A stretch of 64,000 nucleotides of DNA, taken from positions 248,001 through 312,000 of the forward strand of contig CANRKO010000001.1 in assembly GCA_947631235.1 (NCBI GenBank), given 5' to 3'. Both the position numbers and the translations under genes were made by a program. This document shows, piece after piece, positions 34,338-43,535 of the stretch. This stretch comes from an uncultured Clostridia bacterium. Lineage in GTDB: Bacteria > Bacillota > Clostridia > UBA1381. The notes under the pieces were generated by a model. The model saw only the letters and a program-made list of their open reading frames with translations, made no database searches and had not been told where the DNA came from. Each line of letters starts with the position of its first letter. Positions within the stretch are counted from its first letter, which is position 1.

Positions 34338-34406
34338 TCACATTTTAAACATCTTCCGCACGATACCTCTCATAAATTTCGGCACTTCCAAGATTACAAC
34401 TTTCAT
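34338..34406 (-). CDS. spoVM: Spore coat assembly peptide SpoVM
   Basis: 22-codon gene, far below normal gene-finder cut-offs. The peptide starts MKVVILEVPKF and continues MRGIVRKMFKM; it matches Bacillus SpoVM at Met1, Lys2, Pro9, Lys10, Phe11, Gly14, Ile15, Val16, Arg17 and Met19, including the Pro9 needed for recognising the convex forespore membrane. SpoVM is an amphipathic helix that anchors the SpoIVA basement layer. RBS AAAGGAG is 9 bp upstream and overlaps the stop of the 54-aa gene. It is 4 residues shorter at the C-terminus than the 26-aa Bacillus peptide. Confidence 0.85.
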   Translation of the reverse strand: MKVVILEVPKFMRGIVRKMFKM

Positions 34407-34422
34407 TTCCGACAGCTCCTTT

Positions 34423-34587
34423 CTACCACTTAAAAAGACATAAATACCCGAATACCGCAAGCACCGCCAGTTCAAGCACCGCGATCCAGAACGGCGGCAC
34501 GCACCGCCCGACTATTATTCCGACGCACAGTGCGAGAATGGCAAGACCCGCGGCCTTCACAAACCCTTTCATGCAGACGTTAAGCAT
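34423..34587 (-). CDS. 54-aa membrane peptide upstream of spoVM
   Basis: Small protein not recognised. Begins MLNVCMKGFVKAAGL and has two hydrophobic stretches (about residues 9-27 and 34-51) joined by the turn GRCVPPFW, so probably a membrane hairpin; three of its residues in the first half are Cys. RBS GAGGTGA is well spaced. Stop TAG is 16 bp before the spoVM start and the intervening bases are the spoVM ribosome binding site, so the two are almost certainly translated from one message. Sporulation role inferred from this coupling only. Confidence 0.72.
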   Translation of the reverse strand: MLNVCMKGFVKAAGLAILALCVGIIVGRCVPPFWIAVLELAVLAVFGYLCLFKW

Positions 34588-34614
34588 TTTTATCACCTCA
34601 CGCGTTGTTTAGTT

Positions 34615-34641
34615 TATAATATGCTCGCGCTGAAATTGTGT
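34615..34641 (-). promoter_or_regulatory. Mother-cell-type promoter before the 54-aa/spoVM operon
   Basis: Minus strand AC (34640-34641), 16 bp, CATATTATA (34615-34623), matching the sigma-K consensus AC-N16/17-CATANNNTA and close to sigma-E -10 boxes. 28 bp before the first start codon. Confidence 0.45.
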
Positions 34642-34713
34642 GCCGAAAGGTAAATTATGTTTTTGCCGCGCATGTGCGATAATTTTTTGCGCAGGACATA
34701 AAATAAATAATAC

Positions 34714-34742
34714 TTGCAAAAACAATAACAATGTTATATACT
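34714..34742 (+). promoter_or_regulatory. Sigma-A promoter of nfeD-qmcA
   Basis: TTGCAA (34714-34719), 17-bp spacer, TATACT (34737-34742). Confidence 0.7.
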
Positions 34743-34768
34743 GATAAAAGGAAAGAGGTGAGACGCGT

Positions 34769-35206
34769 ATGGATATGACGGTATGGATATGGCTGCTCGG
34801 AATAGTCGCGTTCGTAATTCTCGAAAGCGCGACGTACCAGCTTATAAGCATCTGGTTCGCCATAGGAGCGGTCGGCGGTCTTATCGCGAAGGCGTGCGGA
34901 GCGGGATTTGTCGTCCAGCTTTCGGTCTTTATAGCGGTATCCGCGCTGTGCATCATATGCCTGAGACCGCTGTCGAAAAAGCTTATTAAAGGCAAAGAGG
35001 TCAAAACAAACGCCGACGCGCTTGTCGGCAAGGAAGTACTCGTCACAAAGGAGATAAACAACCTGCGCGGCGAGGGTGAAGGCAGGGTCGGCGGCATGAC
35101 GTGGACGCTGCGCTCCGCGCTCGACGAGACAATCGCCGCCGGAGAAACGGTAATATGCGAAAAAATAGAGGGCGTAAAGCTTATAGTTAAGAGAAAGGAA
35201 GATTAA
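34769..35206 (+). CDS. NfeD-like membrane protein
   Basis: 145-aa short-form NfeD. Two or three N-terminal membrane segments (VWIWLLGIVAFVILES, LISIWFAIGAVGGLIA, LSVFIAVSALCIICL) and a C-terminal OB-fold soluble domain (ALVGKEVLVTKEI, EGRVGGMTWTLRSA). RBS GAGGTG at 34755-34760. It lies 1 bp before the stomatin-like gene; NfeD and SPFH proteins are paired across bacteria and act together in membrane microdomains. No protease domain, unlike long NfeD forms. Confidence 0.9.
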   Translation: MDMTVWIWLLGIVAFVILESATYQLISIWFAIGAVGGLIAKACGAGFVVQLSVFIAVSALCIICLRPLSKKLIKGKEVKTNADALVGKEVLVTKEINNLRGEGEGRVGGMTWTLRSALDETIAAGETVICEKIEGVKLIVKRKED

Positions 35207-35207
35207 A

Positions 35208-36116
35208 ATGGGAATGGCTGTAGTAATTATAATTTTGCTCATAATTCTGCTTATAATACTCGTATCAAACATTAAAATCGTACCGCAGGCGCACTCGTAC
35301 ATCATAGAGCGTCTCGGCGCGTACCATTCAAGCTGGGGCGTGGGACTGCACGTAAAAATCCCGTTCGTGGACAGAGTGGTAAAGAAGGTAAATTTAAAGG
35401 AACACGTCGCGGACTTCCCGCCGCAGGCTGTTATAACGAAGGATAACGTAACGATGCAGATAGACACCGTCGTGTACTATCAGATTACCGACCCTAAGCT
35501 GTTCGCGTACGGCGTTGAACGTCCGATGATGGCTATGGAAAACCTCACCGCGACGACGCTCCGTAATATTATCGGCGACCTGGAACTTGACGAAACGCTC
35601 ACCTCGCGCGACACGGTAAACACGAAAATGCGCGCGATACTCGACGAGGCGACCGACCCGTGGGGCATAAAGATAAACCGCGTGGAGCTTAAGAACATAA
35701 TGCCGCCGAAGGAAATTCAGGACGCGATGGAACGTCAGATGAAGGCGGAGCGTGAAAGACGCGAGAGCATTTTAAGAGCCGAGGGTGAGAAAAAGAGCGC
35801 GATACTCCGCGCCGAAGGCGAAAAGGAAAGCGCGATCTTACGCGCCGAGGCTAAGAAACAGGCGGCGATAAGAGAGGCGGAAGGTCAGGCGGAAGCGATT
35901 ATAGCCGTAAGAACGGCTGTCGCCGAAGGTATAAAGAAGATAAACGAGGCGAACCCGAGCGAGGCGTTCCTTACAATAAAATCGCTCGAAAGCTTTGAAA
36001 AAGCAGCCGACGGCAAGGCTACAAAGCTTATAATCCCGTCCGACATACAGGGCATAGCAGGACTTGCCGCGTCGCTCACGGAGATAATAAAATCCGACAA
36101 TCCGAAACAAAACTAA
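35208..36116 (+). CDS. qmcA: Stomatin-like SPFH-domain protein (QmcA family)
   Basis: 302-aa membrane-anchored scaffold protein. N-terminal hydrophobic segment (VVIIILLIILLIILVS), SPFH domain from about residue 25 (VPQAHSYIIERLGAYH) to ~175, then a charged coiled coil with a near-12-residue repeat ILRAEGEK / AILRAEGEKE / AILRAEAKK (about 182-215). Paired with the NfeD gene directly upstream. Likely forms homo-oligomeric ring structures in the membrane; specific clients unknown. Confidence 0.9.
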   Translation: MGMAVVIIILLIILLIILVSNIKIVPQAHSYIIERLGAYHSSWGVGLHVKIPFVDRVVKKVNLKEHVADFPPQAVITKDNVTMQIDTVVYYQITDPKLFAYGVERPMMAMENLTATTLRNIIGDLELDETLTSRDTVNTKMRAILDEATDPWGIKINRVELKNIMPPKEIQDAMERQMKAERERRESILRAEGEKKSAILRAEGEKESAILRAEAKKQAAIREAEGQAEAIIAVRTAVAEGIKKINEANPSEAFLTIKSLESFEKAADGKATKLIIPSDIQGIAGLAASLTEIIKSDNPKQN

Positions 36117-36127
36117 CCTTAACGTCA

Positions 36128-36158
36128 AAAAAACCATTCCCGCTGCGGAATGGTTTTT
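36128..36158 (+). terminator. Terminator after qmcA
   Basis: AAAACCATTCC, CGCTGC loop, GGAATGGTTTTTG; perfect stem. On the other strand it also closes the 39-aa gene. Confidence 0.9.
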
Positions 36159-36160
36159 GT

Positions 36161-36280
36161 TTACGGCGGTTCATCATCGTCATTATCGCGCGTAAGAAGA
36201 GCCCACAACTCACGCGCCGCGGCGTAAACGCCGATAGAAAAGAATACCGCGACAATCGCCGTAAAAATCACATGAGCCAT
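36161..36280 (-). CDS. 39-aa single-span membrane peptide
   Basis: Small gene too short for usual prediction. Peptide begins MAHVIFTAIVAVFFSIG, has one membrane span (residues ~4-24), then AARELWALLTRDNDDDEPP, a polar acidic tail. RBS GGGGG is 8-9 bp before the ATG; the stop abuts a bidirectional terminator. CATATTATA (minus, 36300-36308) lies 20 bp upstream of the start, the same 9-mer as before the spoVM operon. Not recognised; I infer a real gene from binding site, composition and terminator together. Confidence 0.6.
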   Translation of the reverse strand: MAHVIFTAIVAVFFSIGVYAAARELWALLTRDNDDDEPP

Positions 36281-36399
36281 ACCGATCGCCCCCTTTGTGT
36301 ATAATATGCGCTGGGTTACGCCGCCGACAAACAAATTTCCGCGTTAAAAAAGGGTTTTGCCTGTCAAATGTTGTATTATAAAGGGTGCGGTAAAGACGA

Positions 36400-36429
36400 T
36401 TGATAATTTATTCACAAAAATTGTTATAA
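36400..36429 (+). promoter_or_regulatory. Possible promoter of dnaG-rpoD
   Basis: TTGATA (36400-36405), 18-bp spacer, TTATAA (36424-36429), 49 bp before the dnaG start. Spacing is not ideal; a TATTAT at 36374-36379 lacks a good -35. Confidence 0.4.
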
Positions 36430-36478
36430 AAAGCGAAAACGGGGGTAAATATTTATTGTGCGGAAGGGAGGCGCGCGT

Positions 36479-38284
36479 ATGGCAGGAAGAATACCCGAAG
36501 ACATAGTAGCGAAAATCTACGACGAGAATGACATCATAGACTATGTGTCGCAGTACGTGACGCTTAAAAAGACGGGACGCGACTATATGGGTCTGTGCCC
36601 GTTTCACCACGAGAAAACGCCCTCGTTCCACGTAAGCCGCGAAAAGCAGCTTTTCCACTGTTTCGGCTGCGGCGCAAGCGGTAACCTTGTGCAGTTCGTA
36701 ATGCGCAGTGAGAACCTTGATTTTATGGACGCGATGCACATGCTTGCCGACCGCGCGGGAATAGTGATACCCGAAAACGGCGCGGTTGAAAGTGACGCGC
36801 AGCACGAAAAGAAAAAACGCATACTCGCGATGAACAAGGACGCGGCGCGTTTTTTTCACGGCTGTCTAAAGGACGAGAAAACGGGCGCAAAAGCGCGCGA
36901 ATACTTCCAAAAGCGCGGAATATCGGCTAAAACTATCACCGCCTACGGTCTGGGTTACGCGCCCGAGGGCAGAGATGCGCTTATAAAGCACCTGCTGTCT
37001 AAAGGCTACACCGCAGCGGAAACGGTCGAGGCGGGACTCGGCGTAAGCCGCGACGGGCAGATACGCGATAAATTCAGAGGGCGCGTCATGTTCCCGATAA
37101 TCGACGTGCGCGGCAACGTCATAGGTTTCGGCGGACGCGTCATGCACAACGAAAAGGAAATAAACGGCTACACGATACCGAAATATTTAAATTCGCCCGA
37201 GACCCCTGTGTTTGACAAGGGTAAAAACCTGTTTTCACTGAACCTCGCAAAAAATTCGTCCGAACAGGACATAATATTGTGCGAGGGATATATGGACGTA
37301 ATCTCGGTGTATCAGGCCGGCATTAAAAATATAGTCGCGACGCTCGGCACGGCGATAACGGAGAACCAGGCGCGGCTCATGCTGCGTTACGCCAGCGAGA
37401 TACTCATATGCTACGACATGGACGAGGCAGGCACAAAAGCCGCTTTGCGCGCCATAGACGTGATTTCGGACGCGGGCGGCAGGTCGAGGGTGATACGGCT
37501 CAAAAACGCGAAGGATCCCGACGAATACATAATAAAAAACGGCGTGGAGAAATTCAGGGAGGCGGTGCGCAATGCCGTGCCGTCAACCGAGTTTAAAATA
37601 TCGCTCGTAAAAAACCGCTACGACACCACCACAGCCGACGGCAAGGTATTATTTATCGACGAAACGGTTAATATCTTTATGGGGATAAAGGACGCGGTGG
37701 AGGTTGACGCGTATATAACGAAGGTTGCCGAGGACGTCGGAATAAGCCGCGACGCGATACTCGCGAAATACCGTGAAAAATCGTCGCGCAATAAGTTCCG
37801 CAGCCGAATACCGCAAAAAAGCGAGTACCAAAAACGCGCGGAGCGAGAAACACGTCGGACGGTCAGGGAGGAAAACACGTCCTCAAAACTCATGGAGGCT
37901 GAAAAACGTCTTTTGGGACTAATCTCGCGCAGCCGCAAGCTGTACAAAGCGGCAAGCGAAAAAATGAGTCCGGAAGATTTTTCGACGGATGTTTACAGAC
38001 GCGTGGCAAAGCGCGTGTACCAATGCTTTGAAAACGGCGAGACACCGGAGCCTGCCATGATTTTAAACGATTTTGAAGGCGGCGACCTTGATACCGCGAG
38101 CGGCGTGTTCTACAACCTCGAAGTATACGACGGCGACGAGGAAACCGTGAAAGAACTTCTGTATACGATCAGGCTTGAAAGGCTTGATTTAAAAATAAAA
38201 AAAGAAACAAACCCCGCCGAACTGTCAAAGCTTTTCGGGGAGAGGGAAACGCTCTTGGCGGAAAAAAATACTTGGGAGGAATAA
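36479..38284 (+). CDS. dnaG: DNA primase
   Basis: 601-aa primase that makes RNA primers at the replication fork. Zinc-binding domain: [13 protein letters not shown] and HCFGCGASG (CHC2 type). TOPRIM catalytic core: [14 protein letters not shown] and [16 protein letters not shown]-terminal helicase-interaction region is weakly conserved (from about residue 440). ATG 36479 has AAGGGAGG at 36464-36471. First gene of the macromolecular synthesis operon dnaG-rpoD, 4 bp before rpoD. Confidence 0.96.
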   Translation: MAGRIPEDIVAKIYDENDIIDYVSQYVTLKKTGRDYMGLCPFHHEKTPSFHVSREKQLFHCFGCGASGNLVQFVMRSENLDFMDAMHMLADRAGIVIPENGAVESDAQHEKKKRILAMNKDAARFFHGCLKDEKTGAKAREYFQKRGISAKTITAYGLGYAPEGRDALIKHLLSKGYTAAETVEAGLGVSRDGQIRDKFRGRVMFPIIDVRGNVIGFGGRVMHNEKEINGYTIPKYLNSPETPVFDKGKNLFSLNLAKNSSEQDIILCEGYMDVISVYQAGIKNIVATLGTAITENQARLMLRYASEILICYDMDEAGTKAALRAIDVISDAGGRSRVIRLKNAKDPDEYIIKNGVEKFREAVRNAVPSTEFKISLVKNRYDTTTADGKVLFIDETVNIFMGIKDAVEVDAYITKVAEDVGISRDAILAKYREKSSRNKFRSRIPQKSEYQKRAERETRRTVREENTSSKLMEAEKRLLGLISRSRKLYKAASEKMSPEDFSTDVYRRVAKRVYQCFENGETPEPAMILNDFEGGDLDTASGVFYNLEVYDGDEETVKELLYTIRLERLDLKIKKETNPAELSKLFGERETLLAEKNTWEE

Positions 38285-38288
38285 CGTG

Positions 38289-39446
38289 ATGCTTGAAAGG
38301 AAAAAGCAAATCAAAAAGGAGCTTATAGAAAAGGGCAAGCAGAAGGGGATGCTCAGCTATAAGGAAATAAACGACGCGTTCGACGAGGTGGAGATTACTC
38401 CCAACGAGATAGAAACGCTCTACGACAGGTTTGAAAAGGAAGGAATAGAACTTGTCGAGGATCTCGATAAGGAGCTTGAAGAAATCGAGGTATCAAAAGA
38501 GGAACTCGAAGATCTTTCCGTGCCGGAGGGTATAAACATAGACGACCACGTAAAGATGTACCTCAAAGAAATCGGCAAGGTAGACCTTCTCACAGCCGAG
38601 GAGGAAATGTCGCTCGCGAAACGAATGGCTGACGGCGACGCGGCAAAACTGCGGCTCGCGGACGAGGACGAAGACCTTGACGACGCGCAGCGTGCCGAAC
38701 TGGAGGCGCTTGTAAATGACGGAGAACAGGCAAAAAAGAATCTCGCCGAGGCTAACCTCCGCCTTGTCGTAAGCATAGCGAAAAGATACGTCGGACGCGG
38801 TATGCTTTTCCTCGACCTTATACAAGAGGGCAACCTTGGTCTCATAAAGGCGGTGGACAAGTTTGACTACACGAAAGGCTACAAATTCTCGACATACGCG
38901 ACGTGGTGGATACGTCAGGCGATAACCCGCGCGATAGCCGACCAGGCGCGTACGATCCGTATACCCGTACACATGGTTGAAACGATAAACAAGCTTGTGC
39001 GCGTGTCGCGCCAGCTTGTGCAGGAACTCGGACGCGAACCCACGCCGGAGGAACTTGCAAAGGAACTCAATATGTCGGTGGAAAAGGTGCGCGAAATCTC
39101 AAAAATATCGCAGGAACCCGTGTCGCTCGAAACGCCGATAGGCGAGGAAGAGGACAGCCACCTGGGTGACTTTATACCCGACGACGACGCGCCCGCACCG
39201 TCGGAGGCGGCAAGCTTTGTGCTTTTAAAGGAACAGCTCGGAGACGTGCTTTCAACGCTTACGCCGCGTGAGGCAAAGGTTTTGAGACTGCGTTTCGGTC
39301 TGGACGACGGACGCGCGAGAACGCTTGAAGAAGTAGGTTCGGAATTCGGCGTAACGCGTGAGCGTATACGTCAGATCGAGGCAAAGGCGCTGCGCAAGCT
39401 GCGCCACCCGTCGAGAAGTAAAAAACTGAAGGATTTTCTTGATTGA
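38289..39446 (+). CDS. rpoD: RNA polymerase housekeeping sigma factor (sigma-A)
   Basis: 385-aa primary sigma factor. Region 1.1 (residues ~1-75, charged), region 1.2/2 with [54 protein letters not shown] and [20 protein letters not shown]; region 4.2 [22 protein letters not shown] 38289 or the adjacent GTG 38286 could be the start; GGGAGGA at 38274-38280 serves either. It explains the -35/-10 promoters found through the window. dnaG-rpoD order is the classic one; rpsU is not adjacent. Confidence 0.97.
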   Translation: MLERKKQIKKELIEKGKQKGMLSYKEINDAFDEVEITPNEIETLYDRFEKEGIELVEDLDKELEEIEVSKEELEDLSVPEGINIDDHVKMYLKEIGKVDLLTAEEEMSLAKRMADGDAAKLRLADEDEDLDDAQRAELEALVNDGEQAKKNLAEANLRLVVSIAKRYVGRGMLFLDLIQEGNLGLIKAVDKFDYTKGYKFSTYATWWIRQAITRAIADQARTIRIPVHMVETINKLVRVSRQLVQELGREPTPEELAKELNMSVEKVREISKISQEPVSLETPIGEEEDSHLGDFIPDDDAPAPSEAASFVLLKEQLGDVLSTLTPREAKVLRLRFGLDDGRARTLEEVGSEFGVTRERIRQIEAKALRKLRHPSRSKKLKDFLD

Positions 39447-39503
39447 TTTACACTGGGGCGGTATATTTTGTGCCGCCTCGTATTCATATAACGGAGGATA
39501 AGC

Positions 39504-40469
39504 ATGAACTGGATAAAACTGACAATATACACATCTCACGAGGGTATAGAGCCGGTTAGCGGCAGACTGTACCGTCTCGGCATAACGGGTATTGAAATTG
39601 AGGATGCGGAGGAATTTGACGACTTTCTCGAAGAAAACAAACCGTACTGGGATTACGTGGACGAAGGACTTGTCGAAAAAATGCACGGCGAAACAAATGT
39701 CAAAGCGTACATAAGCGACGACACCGCCGGACATGAACTGCTGCTCGGTATAAAATCCACGCTCGCCGAACTGAAAAGAATGGATAATGACGGAGAGTTC
39801 GGACGTCTTGAAATTGACATGGACGGCATGACCGAGCAGGACTGGGCTAATAACTGGCGCAAATACTTCCACCCCATGGAAATAGGCGAAAAAATAATGA
39901 TAAAGCCCGTGTGGGAGGAACTTACCGAACCCACCGACCGTATCGTGTTCAATATAGAACCCGGTATGAGTTTCGGCACAGGCTCGCACTACACGACGCA
40001 GCTTTGCCTTGAAACGCTCGAAAAATACATAAAGTCGGGCGATAAAATGCTCGACCTCGGCTGCGGCAGCGGTATACTGTCGATTATCGCACTCATGCTC
40101 GGAGCGTCCGAGACCGTCGCGGTTGACGTTGACCCCGTCGCGGTCGATACGGCGTACCAAAACGCAGAGCGCAACGGCATAGACAAATCGCGCTATACCG
40201 TCATAAGCGGCGACGTTGTGAAGGACAGCGGTGTTCAGGACGTAATATCGAAGAACAAGTATAACGTCGTGTGCGCGAATATCGTAGCCGACGTTATAAT
40301 CGGTCTCGCGCCCGTTGTAAGGCAGTACATGGCGGACGGCGCGGTATTTATAACGTCGGGCATAATCGAGGACAGAATAGACGACGTGACGGCTGCGCTT
40401 ACCGAAAACGGCTTTGTCATAACCGAAATAAACCGCAGAAAGGATTGGGCGTCAATCGTATGCAAGTAA
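39504..40469 (+). CDS. prmA: Ribosomal protein L11 methyltransferase
   Basis: 321-aa SAM-dependent enzyme methylating ribosomal protein L11. N-terminal substrate-recognition domain (residues ~1-125), then SAM-binding MLDLGCGSGILSIIALMLGA with VAVDVDPVAVDTAYQNA, preceded by IEPGMSFGTGSHYTTQLCL, a PrmA hallmark; catalytic-site loop VVCANIVADVI. RBS GGAGG about 8 bp upstream. Overlaps the next gene by 10 bp. Confidence 0.95.
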   Translation: MNWIKLTIYTSHEGIEPVSGRLYRLGITGIEIEDAEEFDDFLEENKPYWDYVDEGLVEKMHGETNVKAYISDDTAGHELLLGIKSTLAELKRMDNDGEFGRLEIDMDGMTEQDWANNWRKYFHPMEIGEKIMIKPVWEELTEPTDRIVFNIEPGMSFGTGSHYTTQLCLETLEKYIKSGDKMLDLGCGSGILSIIALMLGASETVAVDVDPVAVDTAYQNAERNGIDKSRYTVISGDVVKDSGVQDVISKNKYNVVCANIVADVIIGLAPVVRQYMADGAVFITSGIIEDRIDDVTAALTENGFVITEINRRKDWASIVCK

Positions 40470-41500
40470 GTGAGAATATATACCGTATCGGCGGCGCGTA
40501 CCTTGTCATAGGCGGCAAAACCGCGCTTATCGACGCCGCGCCGTGCGGCGGTGAAAGCGAACTCGTACAAAACATCGGGGAAATTCTGCGTGGTAGGCGG
40601 CTCGACTACGTAATTTTAAACCACACCGAGCCGAACAGGTCGCACAGTCTTTGCGCGGTGATTGAGCGTTACCCTGACGCAGAGGTTATAGCCACCGTCG
40701 CGGGTATAAGGAATTTAAAGGAAATGTACAGCCTGCCGTTCCGCGAGCGAGCCGCCAAAGACAACGCGCTGCTCGAACTTGGGAACGGCACATCGCTGCG
40801 CTTTATAATCACCCCGAACCTCAACTGGCCCGACAGCATGGTAACGTATGAGGAAAATAACGGCACGCTCTTTACATGCGACCTTTTTTCGGACGGCGAG
40901 AACCTTATGACATACCCAGACTATGTGGAAAACGCGCTCAAAAGGCTGTCGGAGCTTAAAATAACGGCGGTTATGCCCGCCGACGGCGATATTTTACGCG
41001 GCGCGGATATTCAAAAGGCGTTCGATTTTTACGGCGGGCTGGTTGATAAATACCGCGAGCAGGAGAAAAACAAAACCGTGCTTATCCTGTATTCGTCACA
41101 CTACGGCGCGACGCGTGAAATGGCTGAGTGCATATGCGCCGAACTGGAAAGCGCGGGAGTGACCGTTAAAATGTGCGGCGCGGACGAGGATACCATGCCC
41201 GATATTAACTCTTTTTCGGCAATAATAGCCGGAACCGGCACCTACGAGCGCGGCGCGGCAAAAAGCGTTATGCGCGCGCTGTGCGGCGTAAACGCCGTGC
41301 TTATGCGCCACAAGCCGTTTTTCACCTTCGGTTCGCACGGCTGGAGCGGCGAGGGAGCGAACATTCTCCACGGTATGCTCGTAAATCTCGGCATGAAACC
41401 GTTTTCAAAGCCGTTCACGAGCATATTCGGTATGTCGGACGATACACGGGAACGGTTAAAGCGTCACGCACGCAAATTCGGCGAATTTATTTTAAACTAA
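40460..41500 (+). CDS. Flavodiiron-like protein with degenerate diiron site
   Basis: 346-aa protein with the full flavodiiron layout: metallo-beta-lactamase-like domain (1-~200) plus C-terminal flavodoxin domain with FMN loop LYSSHYGATREMA and GTGTYERGAAKS. The iron ligands are mostly lost. The HxExDH motif reads HTEPNR (55-60), the HWPDS His is Asn122 (NLNWPDS), and the PSHG-type His is Asp185 (PADGD). His55, Glu57 and Asp141 remain. It is therefore unlikely to reduce O2 or NO through a diiron centre. ATG 40460 overlaps prmA by 10 bp. Family clear, activity unknown. Confidence 0.82.
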   Translation: MQVSENIYRIGGAYLVIGGKTALIDAAPCGGESELVQNIGEILRGRRLDYVILNHTEPNRSHSLCAVIERYPDAEVIATVAGIRNLKEMYSLPFRERAAKDNALLELGNGTSLRFIITPNLNWPDSMVTYEENNGTLFTCDLFSDGENLMTYPDYVENALKRLSELKITAVMPADGDILRGADIQKAFDFYGGLVDKYREQEKNKTVLILYSSHYGATREMAECICAELESAGVTVKMCGADEDTMPDINSFSAIIAGTGTYERGAAKSVMRALCGVNAVLMRHKPFFTFGSHGWSGEGANILHGMLVNLGMKPFSKPFTSIFGMSDDTRERLKRHARKFGEFILN

Positions 41501-41503
41501 CTA

Positions 41504-41532
41504 TTGATTTATTGGCAAAAATAGTATAAAAT
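41504..41532 (+). promoter_or_regulatory. Sigma-A promoter of pgi
   Basis: TTGATT (41504-41509), 17-bp spacer, TAAAAT (41527-41532), 49 bp before the start. Confidence 0.55.
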
Positions 41533-41580
41533 ATATGACAATAAATGTAATTCATACAAAATACAGGAGGATATACGAAA

Positions 41581-42936
41581 ATGGCAAATCTGAAATTCGA
41601 TTATTCAAAAGCGCTGCCGTTCGTAAAGCAGTACGAGATAGACAACCTCGCGAAGTACGTTGCCGACGCTCATCAAATGCTGCACGATAAAACGGGCGCG
41701 GGAAACGACTACCTCGGCTGGGTAAACCTTCCCGCCGACTACGACAAGGAGGAATTTGCGCGTATTAAGAAGGCTGCGGAGAAAATACGCTCCGACTCGG
41801 ACGTGCTTGTCGTAATAGGCATAGGCGGCTCGTATCTCGGCGCGAGAGCGGCGGTTGAAATGCTTTCGCACTCGTTCTACAATTCGCTTGACAAGGACAA
41901 GAGAAAGGGACCCGCCGTATTTTTCGCGGGCAACAGCATAAGTTCGACGTACCTTGCCGACCTGCTCGACGCGGTAGAGGGCAAGGATATAAGCGTAAAC
42001 GTAATCTCGAAGTCCGGCACTACGACAGAACCGGCGATAGCGTTCAGAATATTCAAGGATTTGCTTGAAAAGAAATACGGCAAAGCCGAGGCGGCAAAGA
42101 GAATTTACGCCACGACCGACAAGGCGCGCGGCGCATTAAAGACGCTTGCCGACAGCGAGGGCTACGAAACGTTCGTCGTACCCGACGACGTGGGCGGACG
42201 CTACTCCGTTCTTACCGCTGTGGGACTTTTACCAATCGCTGCTGCGGGCATAGACATTGACGCCATGATGCAGGGCGCTAAGGACGCTATGGACGAGTAC
42301 AACAACCCGAACCTTGCGGAAAATCAGTGTTATCAGTACGCGGCTGTAAGAAACGCGCTCGCGAGAAAGGGCAAGACCGTTGAAATGGTCGTAAACTACG
42401 AGCCCGCCGCACTGCATTATTTCGGCGAATGGTGGAAACAGCTTTACGGCGAGAGCGAGGGCAAGGACAACAAGGGCATATTCCCGGCGGCAGCCGATTT
42501 CTCGTCAGACCTCCACTCGATGGGACAGTATATTCAGGACGGTCAGAGAATAATGTTCGAAACGGCGATACTCGTTGAAGAGCCGAGAAAGAATATAACG
42601 ATTGAGGCTACCGAGGACAATATAGACGGACTCAACTTCCTCGCGGGCAAGACCGTTGACTTTGTAAACTCAAAAGCGGCGCAGGGTACGGCGTTGGCGC
42701 ATACGGACGGTAATGTGCCGAACCTCGTTGTATCCGTGCCGACGCTCGACGCGTACAACTTCGGCAAAATGGTATACTTCTTCGAGAAGGCGTGCGGCAT
42801 ATCGGGCTACCTGCTCGGCGTAAATCCGTTCGACCAGCCGGGCGTTGAGGCGTACAAGAAAAATATGTTCGCACTTCTCGGCAAGCAGGGCTATGAGGAT
42901 CAAAAAGCGGCTCTCGAAGAAAGACTCGCGAAATAA
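41581..42936 (+). CDS. pgi: Glucose-6-phosphate isomerase
   Basis: 451-aa phosphoglucose isomerase, glycolysis and gluconeogenesis. Motifs: [32 protein letters not shown], the catalytic-Glu stretch [17 protein letters not shown], and the C-terminal [14 protein letters not shown] with the catalytic Lys. Length is typical of the short firmicute form (about 450). RBS AGGAGG at about 41565-41570. Monocistronic, with its own promoter and a large inverted repeat after it. Confidence 0.96.
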   Translation: MANLKFDYSKALPFVKQYEIDNLAKYVADAHQMLHDKTGAGNDYLGWVNLPADYDKEEFARIKKAAEKIRSDSDVLVVIGIGGSYLGARAAVEMLSHSFYNSLDKDKRKGPAVFFAGNSISSTYLADLLDAVEGKDISVNVISKSGTTTEPAIAFRIFKDLLEKKYGKAEAAKRIYATTDKARGALKTLADSEGYETFVVPDDVGGRYSVLTAVGLLPIAAAGIDIDAMMQGAKDAMDEYNNPNLAENQCYQYAAVRNALARKGKTVEMVVNYEPAALHYFGEWWKQLYGESEGKDNKGIFPAAADFSSDLHSMGQYIQDGQRIMFETAILVEEPRKNITIEATEDNIDGLNFLAGKTVDFVNSKAAQGTALAHTDGNVPNLVVSVPTLDAYNFGKMVYFFEKACGISGYLLGVNPFDQPGVEAYKKNMFALLGKQGYEDQKAALEERLAK

Positions 42937-42981
42937 AATCGTTTTTAATGCGATTGTCGTATTAAATAAATTATGTTGAAT

Positions 42982-43048
42982 TGTAGGGGCGACCCTTGCG
43001 GTCGCCCGAAAAGAAATCCGTCGGGCGACCGCAAGGGTCGCCCCTACA
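42982..43048. repeat. 27-bp perfect inverted repeat, GTAGGGGC family
   Basis: Arms 42982-43008 and 43022-43048 are perfectly complementary, loop 13 nt. Each arm starts GTAGGGGCGACCC and contains its own short palindrome (GCGACCCTTGCGGTCGC). Same family as 5422-5488. Sits between pgi and the P-loop gene and would form a very stable hairpin in RNA. Confidence 0.85.
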
Positions 43049-43113
43049 TCAAAACGATACGATTTATTACGGCAATCCCGCAAAATAAAATAAATCAAAG
43101 GAGGAAGTTTCTT

Positions 43114-43524
43114 ATGGTTGAACTTCTTATCGGTAAAAAAGGAACGGGCAAGACAAAGGCTCTTGTGGACAAGGTAAACACGGCTCTTACGGTCGCGAAG
43201 GGAAACGTGGTATTTATCGCAAAGACGAGCGATCAGATGTACGCCGTTGACTCAAAGGCGAGAATGGCTACCACGTCCGATTTCGACATCAGGAGCTATA
43301 ACGAGCTTTTGGGCTTTATCTACGGCATAGTAAGCCGCGACTACGACATCACGAACATATTTATCGACGGCATCTTCAAGATTGTCGGCACGACGGAGCT
43401 TGACGGCTTTGAGGAATTCCTCAAAAGACTTGAGGATTTGTCGAGAAAGCAGAGCATATCGTTCGTAATATCGGTAAGCATTGACGCGGACACAGCGCCC
43501 GACTATATTAAGGAACTGGCGTAA
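43114..43524 (+). CDS. Small P-loop NTPase-like protein, unknown function
   Basis: 136-aa protein. Starts MVELLIGKKGTGKTKALVD, with Walker A GKKGTGKT (residues 7-14); a second strand NIFIDGIFKI (about 82-91) looks like a Walker B region, and FVISVSID near the C-terminus could be the next strand. It is too short for a full AAA or ABC domain. ATG 43114 with AAAGGAGG at 43097-43104; upstream in-frame ATG codons fall inside the inverted repeat and are rejected. Monocistronic-looking, between two hairpins. Not recognised beyond the P-loop. Confidence 0.75.
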   Translation: MVELLIGKKGTGKTKALVDKVNTALTVAKGNVVFIAKTSDQMYAVDSKARMATTSDFDIRSYNELLGFIYGIVSRDYDITNIFIDGIFKIVGTTELDGFEEFLKRLEDLSRKQSISFVISVSIDADTAPDYIKELA

Positions 43525-43535
43525 ATAATAAAAAA

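Noticed and set aside
40271-40459. Upstream extension of the flavodiiron-like frame into prmA
   Set aside because: The extra 63 residues are Arg-rich shadow of prmA; family similarity starts at ATG 40460.
42973-43113. Upstream ATG codons for the P-loop gene
   Set aside because: They lie in or before the inverted repeat; AAAGGAGG fits only ATG 43114.
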